Counted from the stretch's first letter, positions 32,756 to 40,967 are shown. The stretch is 44,045 nt of DNA from Cyanobacteria bacterium QS_4_48_99 (GCA_003021505.1 PXPT01000081.1:1-44045), one strand, 5' to 3'. Numbers and translations are program-made. The notes: a model not told the origin generated them from the sequence alone.

Positions 32756-33577
32756 ATGAGCGAGATAACAGAGCCAACCGCGAATTTGGTAGAAGTCTTC
32801 TCTGCCATTCAGGGGGAGGGACTCAATGTGGGAACTCGCCAAATCTTCATCCGGTTCGCCAAGTGCGATTTGCGCTGCCATTTCTGCGACAGTGACCATA
32901 CTTGGGAACTCGCAAATACCTGTCGCATGGAAGTAACTCCGGGAGCGCGGGATTTTGAAAGCCACTCCAATCCAGTCGCACTCTCCACCTTGCTGCAATC
33001 TGTGGAGCGGCAAAATTTAGCTGGTTTGCACGAGAGTGTGAGTATTACAGGTGGCGAACCCCTGCTTCATGCCCGTTTTTTGAAAGCATTTTTACCCCAG
33101 TTACGAGAGTCAACCCACCTGCCGATTTACCTAGAAACTGGGGGGCATCGCCCTCAACAACTCTCGATGGTTTTGCCTTACCTAGATTGGGTGGGTATGG
33201 ATATGAAGCTGCCCAGTGTGAGTGGGGAACAGCGATGGACAGCTCATGCTGAGTTTCTGCGGCGCTGCTGCGATGCATCAGTGGGAGTTTTTGTCAAGTT
33301 GATTGTCTCTAGTCACACTGAACCTGCTGAGTTAGAACACTCAGCAAGGCTGGTGGCGGCGGTAAACCCGGAAATTCCGGTGTTTTTGCAACCTGTAACG
33401 CCACTAGAGGAACCTCTGGCAGCGGGAATGGTATCTCCTCCCTCTGCTGAACAAGTCCTCACTTGGCAGACTTTAATGAAGCGAACCACTTACTTAAATG
33501 GTGACAGTGCAGAGCGCCGAATGCTCAAACAGGTTCGCGTGGTTCCCCAGACGCATAAAATGATTGGTCAACTTTGA
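32756..33577 (+). CDS. queE: 7-carboxy-7-deazaguanine synthase
   Basis: QueE is the radical-SAM enzyme that contracts 6-carboxytetrahydropterin to 7-carboxy-7-deazaguanine in queuosine synthesis. The protein starts with LVEVFSAIQGEGLNVGTRQI, then the 4Fe-4S motif KCDLRCHFCDSDHTW (CX3CX2C), then VSITGGEPLLHARFLKAFLP and YLETGGHRPQQL. At 273 residues it is longer than the E. coli enzyme, like other cyanobacterial members, which carry an insert after the cluster motif. The last 10 bases overlap the 3' end of the convergent DUF3318 gene. The ATG lies inside the repeat-rich spacer edge; no strong ribosome-binding site is seen. Confidence 0.92.
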   Translation: MSEITEPTANLVEVFSAIQGEGLNVGTRQIFIRFAKCDLRCHFCDSDHTWELANTCRMEVTPGARDFESHSNPVALSTLLQSVERQNLAGLHESVSITGGEPLLHARFLKAFLPQLRESTHLPIYLETGGHRPQQLSMVLPYLDWVGMDMKLPSVSGEQRWTAHAEFLRRCCDASVGVFVKLIVSSHTEPAELEHSARLVAAVNPEIPVFLQPVTPLEEPLAAGMVSPPSAEQVLTWQTLMKRTTYLNGDSAERRMLKQVRVVPQTHKMIGQL

Positions 33578-34266
33578 AGTTTTTCCTCACGCTGGCTCTC
33601 GCGCTTTCCCTCACGCTGACTTCCACGCTTTCCCTCACGCTTGGACTTCATTTTCGCTTTCTCTTGAGAAGCGCTACTTCTGAGGGCTTTTAAGCGCGCC
33701 TCGTATTTTTTCCGCTGACGCCGATTGGGGGTTTGCTCAATGATGACTTTTAAAGCACTGCCCAAGCTTTTATAGGCATTAGGAAGCGTGTAATTGAAAC
33801 GAGTCGCCAGAGCGATCGCTTTTTCATCCGCTTCAATTGCTTCTTGGGTGGTGCGATCGCTGTTGTTTTTTTGCCAGAGCCGATAGCCAGAAGCGCCACA
33901 AAGCCCAAGTGCTAACAACAGGAGCAAGCCATCTTGCACCCAGAGTTCCCCGACAGCTCCGCCCAAACCAATTGCTAAAGCAGCCATTTCCCAACCCTCT
34001 TTGGGGATGGTATCGTTTTGAATGCGGGCAACTTCGTGCCAAAACAGCAAGTTGCGTTGGTCAATTGCCAGATTTTCCCACTTGGAGAGGTCAATTTGAA
34101 TCTCAACCTCGTCTTTGCCAATCTCTTCACAGCGAACTAGAGGCGGATTCACCTCTGTGGTTCCTTCCACCATTACCCAGCTTTGCAGTTCTGGTGGCAG
34201 TAAGGTTTTCAAACGCCGGAGTTCACCCATCTCGGCTCTAGCAGAAGCGGTTGCATAGGAAGTCAT
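33568..34266 (-). CDS. DUF3318 membrane protein with repetitive basic tail
   Basis: This 232-residue protein matches the cyanobacteria-specific DUF3318 family: MGELRRLKTLLPPELQSWVM at the start, QIDLSKWENLAIDQRNLLFW and HEVARIQNDTIPKEGWEMAA in the middle. Two hydrophobic segments follow (about residues 93-125; LWVQDGLLLLLALGLCG). The C-terminal 35 residues are a low-complexity, very basic run (KREGKRGSQREGKRESQREE) encoded by a short DNA repeat, and its end overlaps the end of queE. The family function is unknown. The tail looks like repeat expansion into the gene end rather than family sequence. Confidence 0.85.
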   Translation of the reverse strand: MTSYATASARAEMGELRRLKTLLPPELQSWVMVEGTTEVNPPLVRCEEIGKDEVEIQIDLSKWENLAIDQRNLLFWHEVARIQNDTIPKEGWEMAALAIGLGGAVGELWVQDGLLLLLALGLCGASGYRLWQKNNSDRTTQEAIEADEKAIALATRFNYTLPNAYKSLGSALKVIIEQTPNRRQRKKYEARLKALRSSASQEKAKMKSKREGKRGSQREGKRESQREEKLQS

Positions 34267-34730
34267 AAGCTCTGCCTAAGGTAAATACAAACTAGTACAG
34301 GTATCACTTTGGATCATAGCGATCTTTGCTATTTTAGACATCTCGGCACTGCAGAAGACAAGTTAGGGACAACGCTACTTTTGAGGTAGACGTTAGAGGC
34401 GAGAAATTTTGGTAGATGGCAGAAGATTTCAACCGAACAGGCGATTTAGGGGAGGCGTTACACCGAAGCTGGAGATTTTGAAAACGTGCAAGCCAGAGTA
34501 GTCGAGCATTTCACTAAGCGAGAGTTATCGCCAATAAACACCACCCAAGCAACTGCAAAAGGTCTCCCGCACCCTGGGATACCTGCTATTTAGGAAGTGT
34601 CTGCATCTGTTTTGAGGGGATTTAACGAACCGCGAAGACGCAAAGAACGCCAAAATTAAAAGTTTTCCGGGTTTGTCACTGCCGCTTCTAGGGGCTAAAA
34701 AGGAGAGGAATCTAGCCAAGACGTTTAATT
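34267..34730. other. Intergenic region with a coding-like relic and dispersed repeat
   Basis: The 464-bp gap has one plus-strand frame, about 34450-34593, reading EAGDFENVQARVVEHFTKRE then LSPINTTQATAKGLPHPGIP before a TAG. It has coding character but no start codon after the preceding stop, so it looks like the C-terminal remnant of an unidentified gene. At 34624-34655 lies the dispersed GAACCGCGAAGACGCAAAGA repeat. Confidence 0.4.
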
Positions 34731-35650
34731 ATGGCGAAGCCGCAGTACGAGGGATATTCTACTGGGAAACCTACTATTCTGGTTCGGGAAAAATTTGGCA
34801 GTGTTAATGCCTATGCCCAAAATGCGAAATCAATCCTGACGAAGGCAACGGGATTTATCAATGCTTATGATTTTACCCTCAATCCTTATCGGGGTTGCCA
34901 GTATGGGTGCAGCTATTGCTACGCTGCTGCTTTTAGTCCCAACAGCGAAATGCGCCAAGATTGGGGAAACTGGGTAATTATTAAGGAAAATGCTGCGGAA
35001 GTTCTAGAAAAAGAGCTTGCTCGATGGGATAAAAAAGACCCCGGCAAGCCGCCCAGTATCTACATGAGTAGCGTTACTGATCCCTATCAGCCGATTGAAG
35101 CGAAACAGCAGCTAACGCGAAGGTTACTGGAGGTGATGGTGCCGTATCAACCGACTCTGGTGATTCAAACTCGCAGTCCGATGATTACTAGAGATATCGA
35201 TTTGCTGCGCCAGTTTCAGCGTCTACGGATTAATATGAGTGTTCCTACTGGGAGTGAAAAAGTAAGGAAGGATTTTGAGCCGCGATCGCCTACTATTAAA
35301 GCACGACTGCTAGCAATGGGCAAGCTCAAACACAACATTCCTTGGGATGAAGCTCACCAAGCAAAATTTTCCATCACCATTACGCCGCTACTCCCTACTT
35401 TCCCAGAAGATGAACGCGCTTTTTTAATTACCTGGCAGCAGCGGATCGAGTAGTCGTTCAGGAGTTTCATGCTAGCAATGGACGTACACTTGTCGCATCA
35501 ACCCGCGAAGAAGCATTAGCACTCAAGTATAAATATGCCTGGTGGTACGACGATGAGCAAAAAAGCTACCAGCAGTTTAAAGATAAACTAATTTTTTTGC
35601 CGAGTGATGTGCCAATTATGGAAGGCCAAGAAGGCTTCGGTTATGACTAA
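34731..35650 (+). pseudogene. SPL-family (SplB-like) radical SAM protein, single frameshift
   Basis: The first frame (to 35453) encodes a spore-photoproduct-lyase-type radical SAM protein: FINAYDFTLNPYRGCQYGCS, the cluster motif CQYGCSYC, SIYMSSVTDPYQPIEAK, VIQTRSPMITRDIDLLRQF and KFSITITPLLPTFPEDE. After a T6 run at 35420-35425 the family sequence continues in another frame as LAAADRVVVQEFHASNGRTL, KYKYAWWYDDEQKSYQQFKD and MEGQEGFGYD, ending at TAA 35650. One extra T would restore a protein of about 306 residues. The function in cyanobacteria is unknown; photoproduct repair is not implied. Either an inactivating deletion, a sequencing error or, less likely, programmed frameshifting explains it. 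Confidence 0.9.
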
Positions 35651-35813
35651 TTTGTTGGGAAATTGGTGGCATTCCTCACAGTTTTGCAGCGCACTCTGGC
35701 GAAGTAATGAGCAACAGGCACAGCGGATATTACAAGAAATTGAAAATTCTGGTGCAAACTTCTCTTGGTTAGAGCAGCTATTTAAAAATAAGGTAAAATC
35801 CGACCAATTTTAG
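35643..35813 (+). CDS. Small hypothetical protein downstream of SplB-like gene
   Basis: The ATG at 35643 overlaps the radical SAM stop by 8 bases (ATGACTAA) and opens a 56-residue protein, TNLLGNWWHSSQFCSALWRS followed by NEQQAQRILQEIENSGANFS. It is Trp/Gln-rich and helical, with no domain I recognise. The next 120 bases still look coding in other frames, so the product may be the 5' part of a longer, frameshifted gene. Its function is unknown. Confidence 0.45.
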   Translation: MTNLLGNWWHSSQFCSALWRSNEQQAQRILQEIENSGANFSWLEQLFKNKVKSDQF

Positions 35814-35934
35814 CCGATTATATACAAACTGAAATTAACCAAATACATCCATACGAGCTTCCGAATTTAACTATCCTATTGAGGATATTGAAGGATTAAA
35901 GTATGGGGTCGATATTCTGGCTAACGGTAAATGA
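35800..35934 (+). pseudogene. Frameshifted gene remnant with HPYELP motif
   Basis: Directly after the 56-residue frame, another frame reads LADYIQTEINQIHPYELPNL, then a third reads PIEDIEGLKYGVDILANGK before TGA 35932-35934. Together they look like the end of one protein broken by two frame changes. HPYELP recalls the HPYEVPE motif of CutA-like proteins, but the rest does not confirm that, so I leave it unassigned. The remaining sequence to 36118 has no gene. Confidence 0.4.
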
Positions 35935-36118
35935 AACTGAAGCGAAAAGAACGCGAGAAACTGCGATACGCGACGGACATTTCACGGGTGCGAATTACTT
36001 CGCACCCCGTGTCCTTCTCCGGGCGTCATGCCTTCGGCACATCACCTCCTACCCAATCTCGAACTACTCCTAGCTAGTATAAACTAGAACAAGATTTACA
36101 CGGGGACTTAAAAAGCAC

Positions 36119-36934
36119 ATGCGTCAACGACTGAAGCGAAGAATATTTAAAATTCTGGAAATAACCCCATCCGAAGACTCAATTAGCATAATTTTCGATA
36201 GATTTATTTTAACCCTTATTTTCCTCAATTTAGTTGCTGTTTCCCTAGAAACAGTGGATGGAATTGGGATGCAATACAAGTATTATTTCCGGGTGTTTGA
36301 AGTATTTTCAGTAATATTTTTTACAGTCGAGTATCTTTTGCGAGTTTGGTGCTGCACTATCTATAGACAATTTCGAAATCCGCTCTGGGGGAGACTGCGA
36401 TTTATGTTGACTCCCTTTGCTCTGGTCGATCTAATTGCAATTGTCCCTTTTTATTTGCCTCTGCTATTACCCGACCTTAGATTTGTTCGCTCTCTCCGTC
36501 TCCTGCGGTTTTTTCGCTTATTAAAAATGGGGAGGCATTCTGAATCTTTTCAAACGATTGGAAAAGTTTTAATCATTAAACAAAAAGACCTAATCGTTTC
36601 ATTATTTGTTTTATTTGTTAGTCTGTTATTTTCATCAAGCCTCATGTATTTTGCTGAACACGAAGCGCAACCAGAAGCGTTTTCTAGTATCCCAGCAGCA
36701 ATGTGGTGGGGAGTAATCACTTTAACCACTGTTGGTTACGGTGACGTGTATCCTGTAACCACCCTAGGCAAACTTCTAGGGGCAGCGTTAGCCATATTGG
36801 GAATTGGCATATTTGCCCTGCCAGCAGGCATATTGGCTTCCGGTTTTGCAGACGAAATCCAAACCAAGCGAACTCCGCCCAGGCAAGAAAAACAACGAAC
36901 TTGTCCCCACTGTGGAAAAGCGATTAATGAATAA
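36119..36934 (+). CDS. Voltage-gated potassium channel (Kv-type, six TM)
   Basis: This 271-residue channel has six hydrophobic segments. S1 is near residues 28-48 and S2-S3 near 60-120. S4 carries regularly spaced Arg (DLRFVRSLRLLRFFRLLKMG). The pore helix AMWWGVITLTT leads to the selectivity filter TVGYGDVYPVT, and S6 reads GAALAILGIGIFALPAGILA. The cytoplasmic tail is short and ends in a zinc-ribbon-like TCPHCGKAINE, common in cyanobacterial relatives. It should form tetrameric K+ channels in the plasma or thylakoid membrane. Its stop overlaps the probable ureD start by 8 bases, which is unusual for unrelated functions. Confidence 0.93.
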   Translation: MRQRLKRRIFKILEITPSEDSISIIFDRFILTLIFLNLVAVSLETVDGIGMQYKYYFRVFEVFSVIFFTVEYLLRVWCCTIYRQFRNPLWGRLRFMLTPFALVDLIAIVPFYLPLLLPDLRFVRSLRLLRFFRLLKMGRHSESFQTIGKVLIIKQKDLIVSLFVLFVSLLFSSSLMYFAEHEAQPEAFSSIPAAMWWGVITLTTVGYGDVYPVTTLGKLLGAALAILGIGIFALPAGILASGFADEIQTKRTPPRQEKQRTCPHCGKAINE

Positions 36935-37793
36935 GCAACAGAAGCCGCCCACGAGTGAGATGTTAACCGGATGGCACGGCAACCTCAATCTGGTGTATGC
37001 CGATCGCCTGGGTGCTACCCAAGTAACTCACTCTCAGGTAAAAGCACCACTGAAGGTGCAGCGCCCCTTTTATCCAGAAGGAAAAGCTGTTTGTCATAGC
37101 GTGGTGTTGCACACGGCTGGGGGAATTGTCGGGGGCGATCGCCTTTCCCAATCCATCCGTCTCAAACCCCACGCCCATGCCTTAATCACCACTGCTGCTG
37201 CTAGTAAAGTGTATCGCAGTAATGGGCAACCAGCCAGACAAACTATCAATATCCAACTCGATTCCGGGGCTTGTTTAGAATGGTTGCCCCAGGAAACAAT
37301 CGTATTCAATGGTGCCAACTATCAGCAGGATTTGCGAGTGGAATTAGCGCCTGGTGCAAGTTGGTTAGGTTGGGAAATTACCCGCTTTGGGCGCAGTGCT
37401 AGAGGGGAGAGATTCTTACAAGGTGAGTGGCGATCGCACACCGAAATCTGGCAACAAGGACATCCCTTATGGATAGACAGGCAATGGCTACCAGGCGGAG
37501 AGGAAATCATCAACAGCCCTCACGGTTTAGCAGGAGAAGCGATCATAGCCAGTCTTGTCTGGATTGGGCAACCCGTCTCATCAGAGATTATAGAGAAAGC
37601 GAGAACTCTCTGGAGTGCTAGGGAACATCAAGGACAAGCAGGCGTTACTCGAACCCAAGGGGAAGGATTATTATGCCGCTATCGGGGTTCATCCACCGCA
37701 GAGGTGCGAAACTGGTTTATGGATGTCTGGCAACTCCTCCGCCTCTCCTTACTCGAACGTCGAGCCATCAAGCCCCGAGTTTGGCTACTGTAG
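36927..37793 (+). CDS. ureD: Urease accessory protein UreD
   Basis: UreD helps load nickel into urease in a UreDFG complex. The family sequence GWHGNLNLVYADRLGATQVT, KAPLKVQRPFYPEGKAVCHS, VVLHTAGGIVGGDRLSQSIR, LEWLPQETIVFNGA and EITRFGRSARGERF is complete, and the C-terminus is normal (WQLLRLSLLERRA). The frame is open from 36804 inside the channel gene. I use the ATG at 36927 (288 residues; overlaps the channel stop as ATGAATAA); ATG 36960 is a good alternative. The stop is TAG. No ureA, ureB, ureC or other urease gene follows, so this copy is separated from its usual operon. Confidence 0.92.
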   Translation: MNKQQKPPTSEMLTGWHGNLNLVYADRLGATQVTHSQVKAPLKVQRPFYPEGKAVCHSVVLHTAGGIVGGDRLSQSIRLKPHAHALITTAAASKVYRSNGQPARQTINIQLDSGACLEWLPQETIVFNGANYQQDLRVELAPGASWLGWEITRFGRSARGERFLQGEWRSHTEIWQQGHPLWIDRQWLPGGEEIINSPHGLAGEAIIASLVWIGQPVSSEIIEKARTLWSAREHQGQAGVTRTQGEGLLCRYRGSSTAEVRNWFMDVWQLLRLSLLERRAIKPRVWLL

Positions 37794-37833
37794 GATAATT
37801 ACTCTTTAAGTAGCGACAACGCGAGGTGCTGTA

Positions 37834-38010
37834 ATGCCTACTCAATTAGCAATTGAAATTCCCGACGAAAAGATCGCCGAATTTTGCCAGCGAAACCAAA
37901 TTAGTAAACTCTCGCCCTCAGTACAGGACAAAAGCTGGAAGAGTGAGCAGGAAAAGGGTTTCATGGAATTGCTAGCAACCAATGAAACCCGATCGATGAG
38001 GTTACTCTAG
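37834..38010 (+). pseudogene. MNT-type nucleotidyltransferase, N-terminal fragment
   Basis: A 58-codon frame starts PTQLAIEIPDEKIAEFCQRN and QISKLS, which matches the N-terminal helix of small MntA-like nucleotidyltransferases (normally continuing FGSxLRxDFxPDSDID). The catalytic GSxxRxDFxxxSDxD part is absent, and after about residue 27 the sequence is unrelated, ending at TAG 38008-38010. In cyanobacteria such genes usually form MNT-HEPN toxin-antitoxin pairs; no HEPN partner is seen. GAGGTG precedes the ATG. A truncated remnant is the best reading. Confidence 0.65.
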
Positions 38011-38247
38011 TGCGCGATACCTTGCGCTTCCATGGGAAATGGCATGGAGGTCGCCTGAGCTTGGTGTCAATGTTGCTGATGCCCTACTACGGGCCAGAAC
38101 TGTCAACTGGAGTGAGTGGGCGTCTGTGGAAAGTTCAACCTCCTGGTGTGGGGTGTGCTAGGGGTAGCTATTCCCTGTCGACCACACCGAATCAGCGGGG
38201 CCACTCCCATACTCCCGGATGGGATGCACAGGTTACTTGGATAGGAT
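38010..38247 (+). other. Highly structured non-coding segment (possible group II intron 5' fragment)
   Basis: The segment begins GTGCGCGATACC, which fits the 5' GUGYG consensus of group II introns. It then folds into strong stems: GCGCTTCCATG pairs with CATGGAGGTCGC around GGAAATGG, and GGTGTGG pairs with CCACACC around an inner AGGG...CCCT. It is GC-richer than its flanks and the only long frame (38010-38291) has no protein similarity. No domain V or reverse transcriptase is present; an IS1 fragment follows. The intron assignment is a hypothesis; the structure itself is visible. Confidence 0.35.
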
Positions 38248-38481
38248 TTGTACAAGGCTTTCATGGCTCTGTCCGCATCTGTTCGTACTGACAGATTACG
38301 CCATGAAAGCTTTTCTACTTTTCAAACACCCTCTCAAATAGAAAGATTTAATAATACCCTCAGACAAAGATGTTCTCGTTTGGTGAGAAAAGGTCTTTCA
38401 TTTTCTAAAAACTTTTTCAATCATGAAGGAGCCATACTCTATTTGATCCACCATTATAATAGGGAGTTACTATTGAACTAG
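38248..38481 (+). pseudogene. IS1-family transposase (InsB) C-terminal fragment
   Basis: The frame contains SQIERFNNTLRQRCSRLVRK, GLSFSKNFFNHEGAILYLIH and HYNRELLLN. This is the conserved C-terminus of InsB, with the catalytic Glu in IERFNNTLRQR. Everything upstream of about residue 15 is missing or replaced by unrelated sequence. It belongs to a different IS1 subgroup from the relic at 1.7 kb, whose C-terminus has EGENSRLRHYL. It is inactive. Confidence 0.88.
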
Positions 38482-38579
38482 ATCAACTTTCACTACATAA
38501 ATAACACTACCCCATGTAGGTAGTTACTTTACCACTCAAAGGTGCAATTTCACCAAAATTCTAGAGCCTGCCTGCAAAC

Positions 38580-38606
38580 TTCTTTGCGTCTTTGCGGTTC
38601 ATTCCA
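38580..38606. repeat. Dispersed TTTGCGTCTTTGCGGTTC repeat
   Basis: This copy reads TTCTTTGCGTCTTTGCGGTT. Related copies lie at 9628-9645 (minus strand, inside the acetyltransferase/monooxygenase junction) and 34624-34655 (plus, GAACCGCGAAGACGCAAAGA), with a weaker variant near 23260. It is a short interspersed element of cyanobacterial type. Confidence 0.75.
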
Positions 38607-38646
38607 TCCCAAAGCTGCGAGTTTTTCGCATTCCCCTAACTAGGAT

Positions 38647-40353
38647 TCACCGCACTTTTAGAGTACGCAGGCGATTTAGGGCAGCAGCAAGTTCAAAGCG
38701 GCGGAACTCGGCTAAGTCTCCTTGGGGAGAAGTGGTAATCGCGTCTAATCCATCGGCATCAACATCAGCCATGACGCGATCTAGAATCTCTGGGATGGTG
38801 ATATTTTTGTCGAGGTATTCTCGCTTGGCGTAGACAATGGCAGCCGCGATCGCTCTCAATTGTCCAGTATCCACAATCTGCTCGACTGCTGCTAAATCGA
38901 TGTCTTCACTACCAAAGGAAATCTCATCCTCATCCCGCACTTTCGTCTTCACTGCTTTTTTCCCGCTACTGGGATCGATACTTTCTGCTAAAGGCACACG
39001 CGGCGTAATTTTCCCGAATTGCGTGCCTCCTTCTATGGTGCGTTCGGTAGCATACTCAGCCGCGATCGCTTTGGCTTTTTCTGTCACCTCATAGGGCTGA
39101 AAATTATCCATGGCAATGGCGGTATCTGCCATATCAAAGTAATCGCCACTGCCGCCCATTACTAAAATTGTGGAAACTTCGTAGTCTATGTAGAGTTGCC
39201 GAATCTTATCAATAAAGGGTGTAATCGGTTCTTTATCTTTACTCACCAACTGCTGCATACGGCGATCACGAATCATGAAGTTTGTCGCTGCCGTGTCTTC
39301 ATCCACTAGCAGTAACTTTGCCACCGCTTCCAATGCCTCAATAATATTAGCGGCTTGGGAGGTGCTACCACTCGCATTCGGCGTGGAAAAGTTGGTAGTC
39401 GAACGCCCTTGCGGTAACTGATTAATAAACGCAGAAATATCTACCCCAGCAATACTGCGCCCATCCTCAGCACGAATTTTAACAGCACCGGGATCGGTAA
39501 CAACTAATTCCCGCCCGTCGTCAGGGATATGGTTATAAACGCCCACTTCCACTGCGCGGAGTAAAGTGGATTTACCGTGATAACCGCCACCCACAATTAA
39601 GGTGACACCAGCAGGAATCCCCATGCCTGTCACTTCGCCGCGATTGGGACAGTTAAACGTCACTTGCTGTTCTTTTGGGGATTGGAAGGGCACAACATTA
39701 TCCTCCTGCAACGGGCGATCGTCCACACCAGAACGTCGTGGGAGAATTGCACCATCAGGCACGAAGGCAACTAGCCCCCGTTCGCCCAACTGTTGGCGCA
39801 GCCAGTCTGCATCTTCGACAGTTTCGACGTGCTGCCGAATTGCTTTGGGAGTGAGCGATTGATAAATCAGTGCCTCATCAACAATGTCGGGGATGTCTTC
39901 ACACAGCATATCTGCCGCCTGCCGCCCCAAAATTTTACGCCCTTTGGCTGGTAGCCCTACCACAAATCGCGCCTCGACAAATTCCTCATTCACAAGCACA
40001 GAGGTGCGATCTATCACTTCTTGCCCGACACGTGCGATCGCAATTAGTCCACTTTTGCCCGTTCCCCGCGAGGAAGTAATTTCCTGTGCCGCCTTGTCAA
40101 ACTGACGCGTCAGGTAATCTCGCAGGGCAACTTCCCGGCTACGAGAATTATAGAGATCGCGGGAAAACCCAGCCACTGATTGGGGAACCTGCACTCGCAA
40201 CTGGCTGGGGGCAGCAAAGGGATCACCTTGAACATAGTCAATAATGAGCGTAAAGTCCGTAAAGTCGTAGCTTCCCTTAATATCCTTATAGGCTTTGTAG
40301 CTATTGTTGTCGAGTCTTTGTAATGTGGAGCGTAGTTTCTCTTGATTCGGCAT
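38647..40353 (-). CDS. ABC-class ATPase (ABC_ATPase / COG3044 type)
   Basis: This 568-residue protein matches the predicted ATPases of the ABC class that lack membrane domains. The N-terminal half starts KLRSTLQRLDNNSYKAYKDI and continues KGSYDFTDFTLIIDYVQGDPF. The nucleotide domain has GVTLIVGGGYHGKSTLLRAV (Walker A), FSTPNASGSTSQAANIIEAL (signature-like) and AKLLLVDEDTAATNFMIRD (Walker B with two acidic residues). STILVMGGSGDYFDMADTAI and a C-terminal helical part follow. The eukaryotic relative MRB1590 binds RNA, but the bacterial role is unknown. It stands alone on the minus strand. It is complete, with no lesion seen. Confidence 0.85.
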   Translation of the reverse strand: MPNQEKLRSTLQRLDNNSYKAYKDIKGSYDFTDFTLIIDYVQGDPFAAPSQLRVQVPQSVAGFSRDLYNSRSREVALRDYLTRQFDKAAQEITSSRGTGKSGLIAIARVGQEVIDRTSVLVNEEFVEARFVVGLPAKGRKILGRQAADMLCEDIPDIVDEALIYQSLTPKAIRQHVETVEDADWLRQQLGERGLVAFVPDGAILPRRSGVDDRPLQEDNVVPFQSPKEQQVTFNCPNRGEVTGMGIPAGVTLIVGGGYHGKSTLLRAVEVGVYNHIPDDGRELVVTDPGAVKIRAEDGRSIAGVDISAFINQLPQGRSTTNFSTPNASGSTSQAANIIEALEAVAKLLLVDEDTAATNFMIRDRRMQQLVSKDKEPITPFIDKIRQLYIDYEVSTILVMGGSGDYFDMADTAIAMDNFQPYEVTEKAKAIAAEYATERTIEGGTQFGKITPRVPLAESIDPSSGKKAVKTKVRDEDEISFGSEDIDLAAVEQIVDTGQLRAIAAAIVYAKREYLDKNITIPEILDRVMADVDADGLDAITTSPQGDLAEFRRFELAAALNRLRTLKVR

Positions 40354-40364
40354 GGCTAGACAAT

Positions 40365-40482
40365 ATTGGGTTCCAAATAAAGAGGTTAGCAGTTATTTGG
40401 TGGGCAGAAGCGATTTTTCCAGGATTGGGTTCCCAATAAAGAGGTTAGCAGTTATTTGGTGGGTAGAAGCGATTTTTCCAGG
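40365..40482. repeat. 59-bp tandem duplication at the GNAT gene end
   Basis: Units at 40365-40423 and 40424-40482 differ at only two positions. The right-hand unit includes the last codons of the GNAT gene (LEKSLLPTK and stop) plus downstream bases; the left-hand unit repeats them outside the gene, and there the sole coding change is synonymous. It is a recent tandem duplication between two genes. Confidence 0.95.
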
Positions 40483-40967
40483 TAGGCACAGGGGATCTCG
40501 ACACCAGAAAGCATGTAATGAGAGCGTTCGACAAGTTTATAGCCGCGTGCTTGATAAAAGGACACGGCAGTGACGGAAGCCTGAAGCTCTAGCTTTTGGA
40601 TATGGTGTGCCATAGCTTCTCTCTCGACTGCATCGAGAAGTATTGTGCCTACTCCCTGACGAGTATAGCCGGGATGAACATAAACAGCGCGTACCTTTTT
40701 CTCGGATAGGGAAGAAAACCCAACTATCTTTTCCTCTTTCTCAGCAACAAATATTATTGCCTCAGTTTCTCGCATTCTTTGGCGACGCTTTTCAGGATTG
40801 AGCTTGCCTACCCAAGTTTCAATTTGCTCAGGTGTATAGTCACCTGCACAGAGCATTTTTACAGACCAGACATGAACGTCATGCATTTGTTCAGCATCAT
40901 CCGGCTGGGCTTTGCGAACCGAAACCTCTCGTGATTGAGTGTCGTTCACTCTCTTTTTCTCCTCCAT
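40452..40967 (-). CDS. GNAT-family N-acetyltransferase
   Basis: This 171-residue protein has the GNAT fold: VSVRKAQPDDAEQMHDVHVW in beta1-alpha1, EAIIFVAEKEEKIVGFSSLS in beta2-beta4, the acetyl-CoA loop AVYVHPGYTRQGVGTILLDA, and LELQASVTAVSFYQARGYKL near the end. The substrate is unknown. The first 14 residues are polar and may not be part of the domain. It is unrelated to the siderophore acetyltransferase. The 3' end of the gene was duplicated in tandem (see the 59-bp repeat). It lies 39 bases downstream of the toxin-like gene on the same strand. Confidence 0.88.
   Translation of the reverse strand: MEEKKRVNDTQSREVSVRKAQPDDAEQMHDVHVWSVKMLCAGDYTPEQIETWVGKLNPEKRRQRMRETEAIIFVAEKEEKIVGFSSLSEKKVRAVYVHPGYTRQGVGTILLDAVEREAMAHHIQKLELQASVTAVSFYQARGYKLVERSHYMLSGVEIPCAYLEKSLLPTK

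Noticed and set aside
38130-38250. Cobalamin riboswitch, suggested by GGGGCCACT and nearby stems
   Set aside because: The conserved core order is not met, and there is no B12-related gene downstream, only an IS1 fragment.
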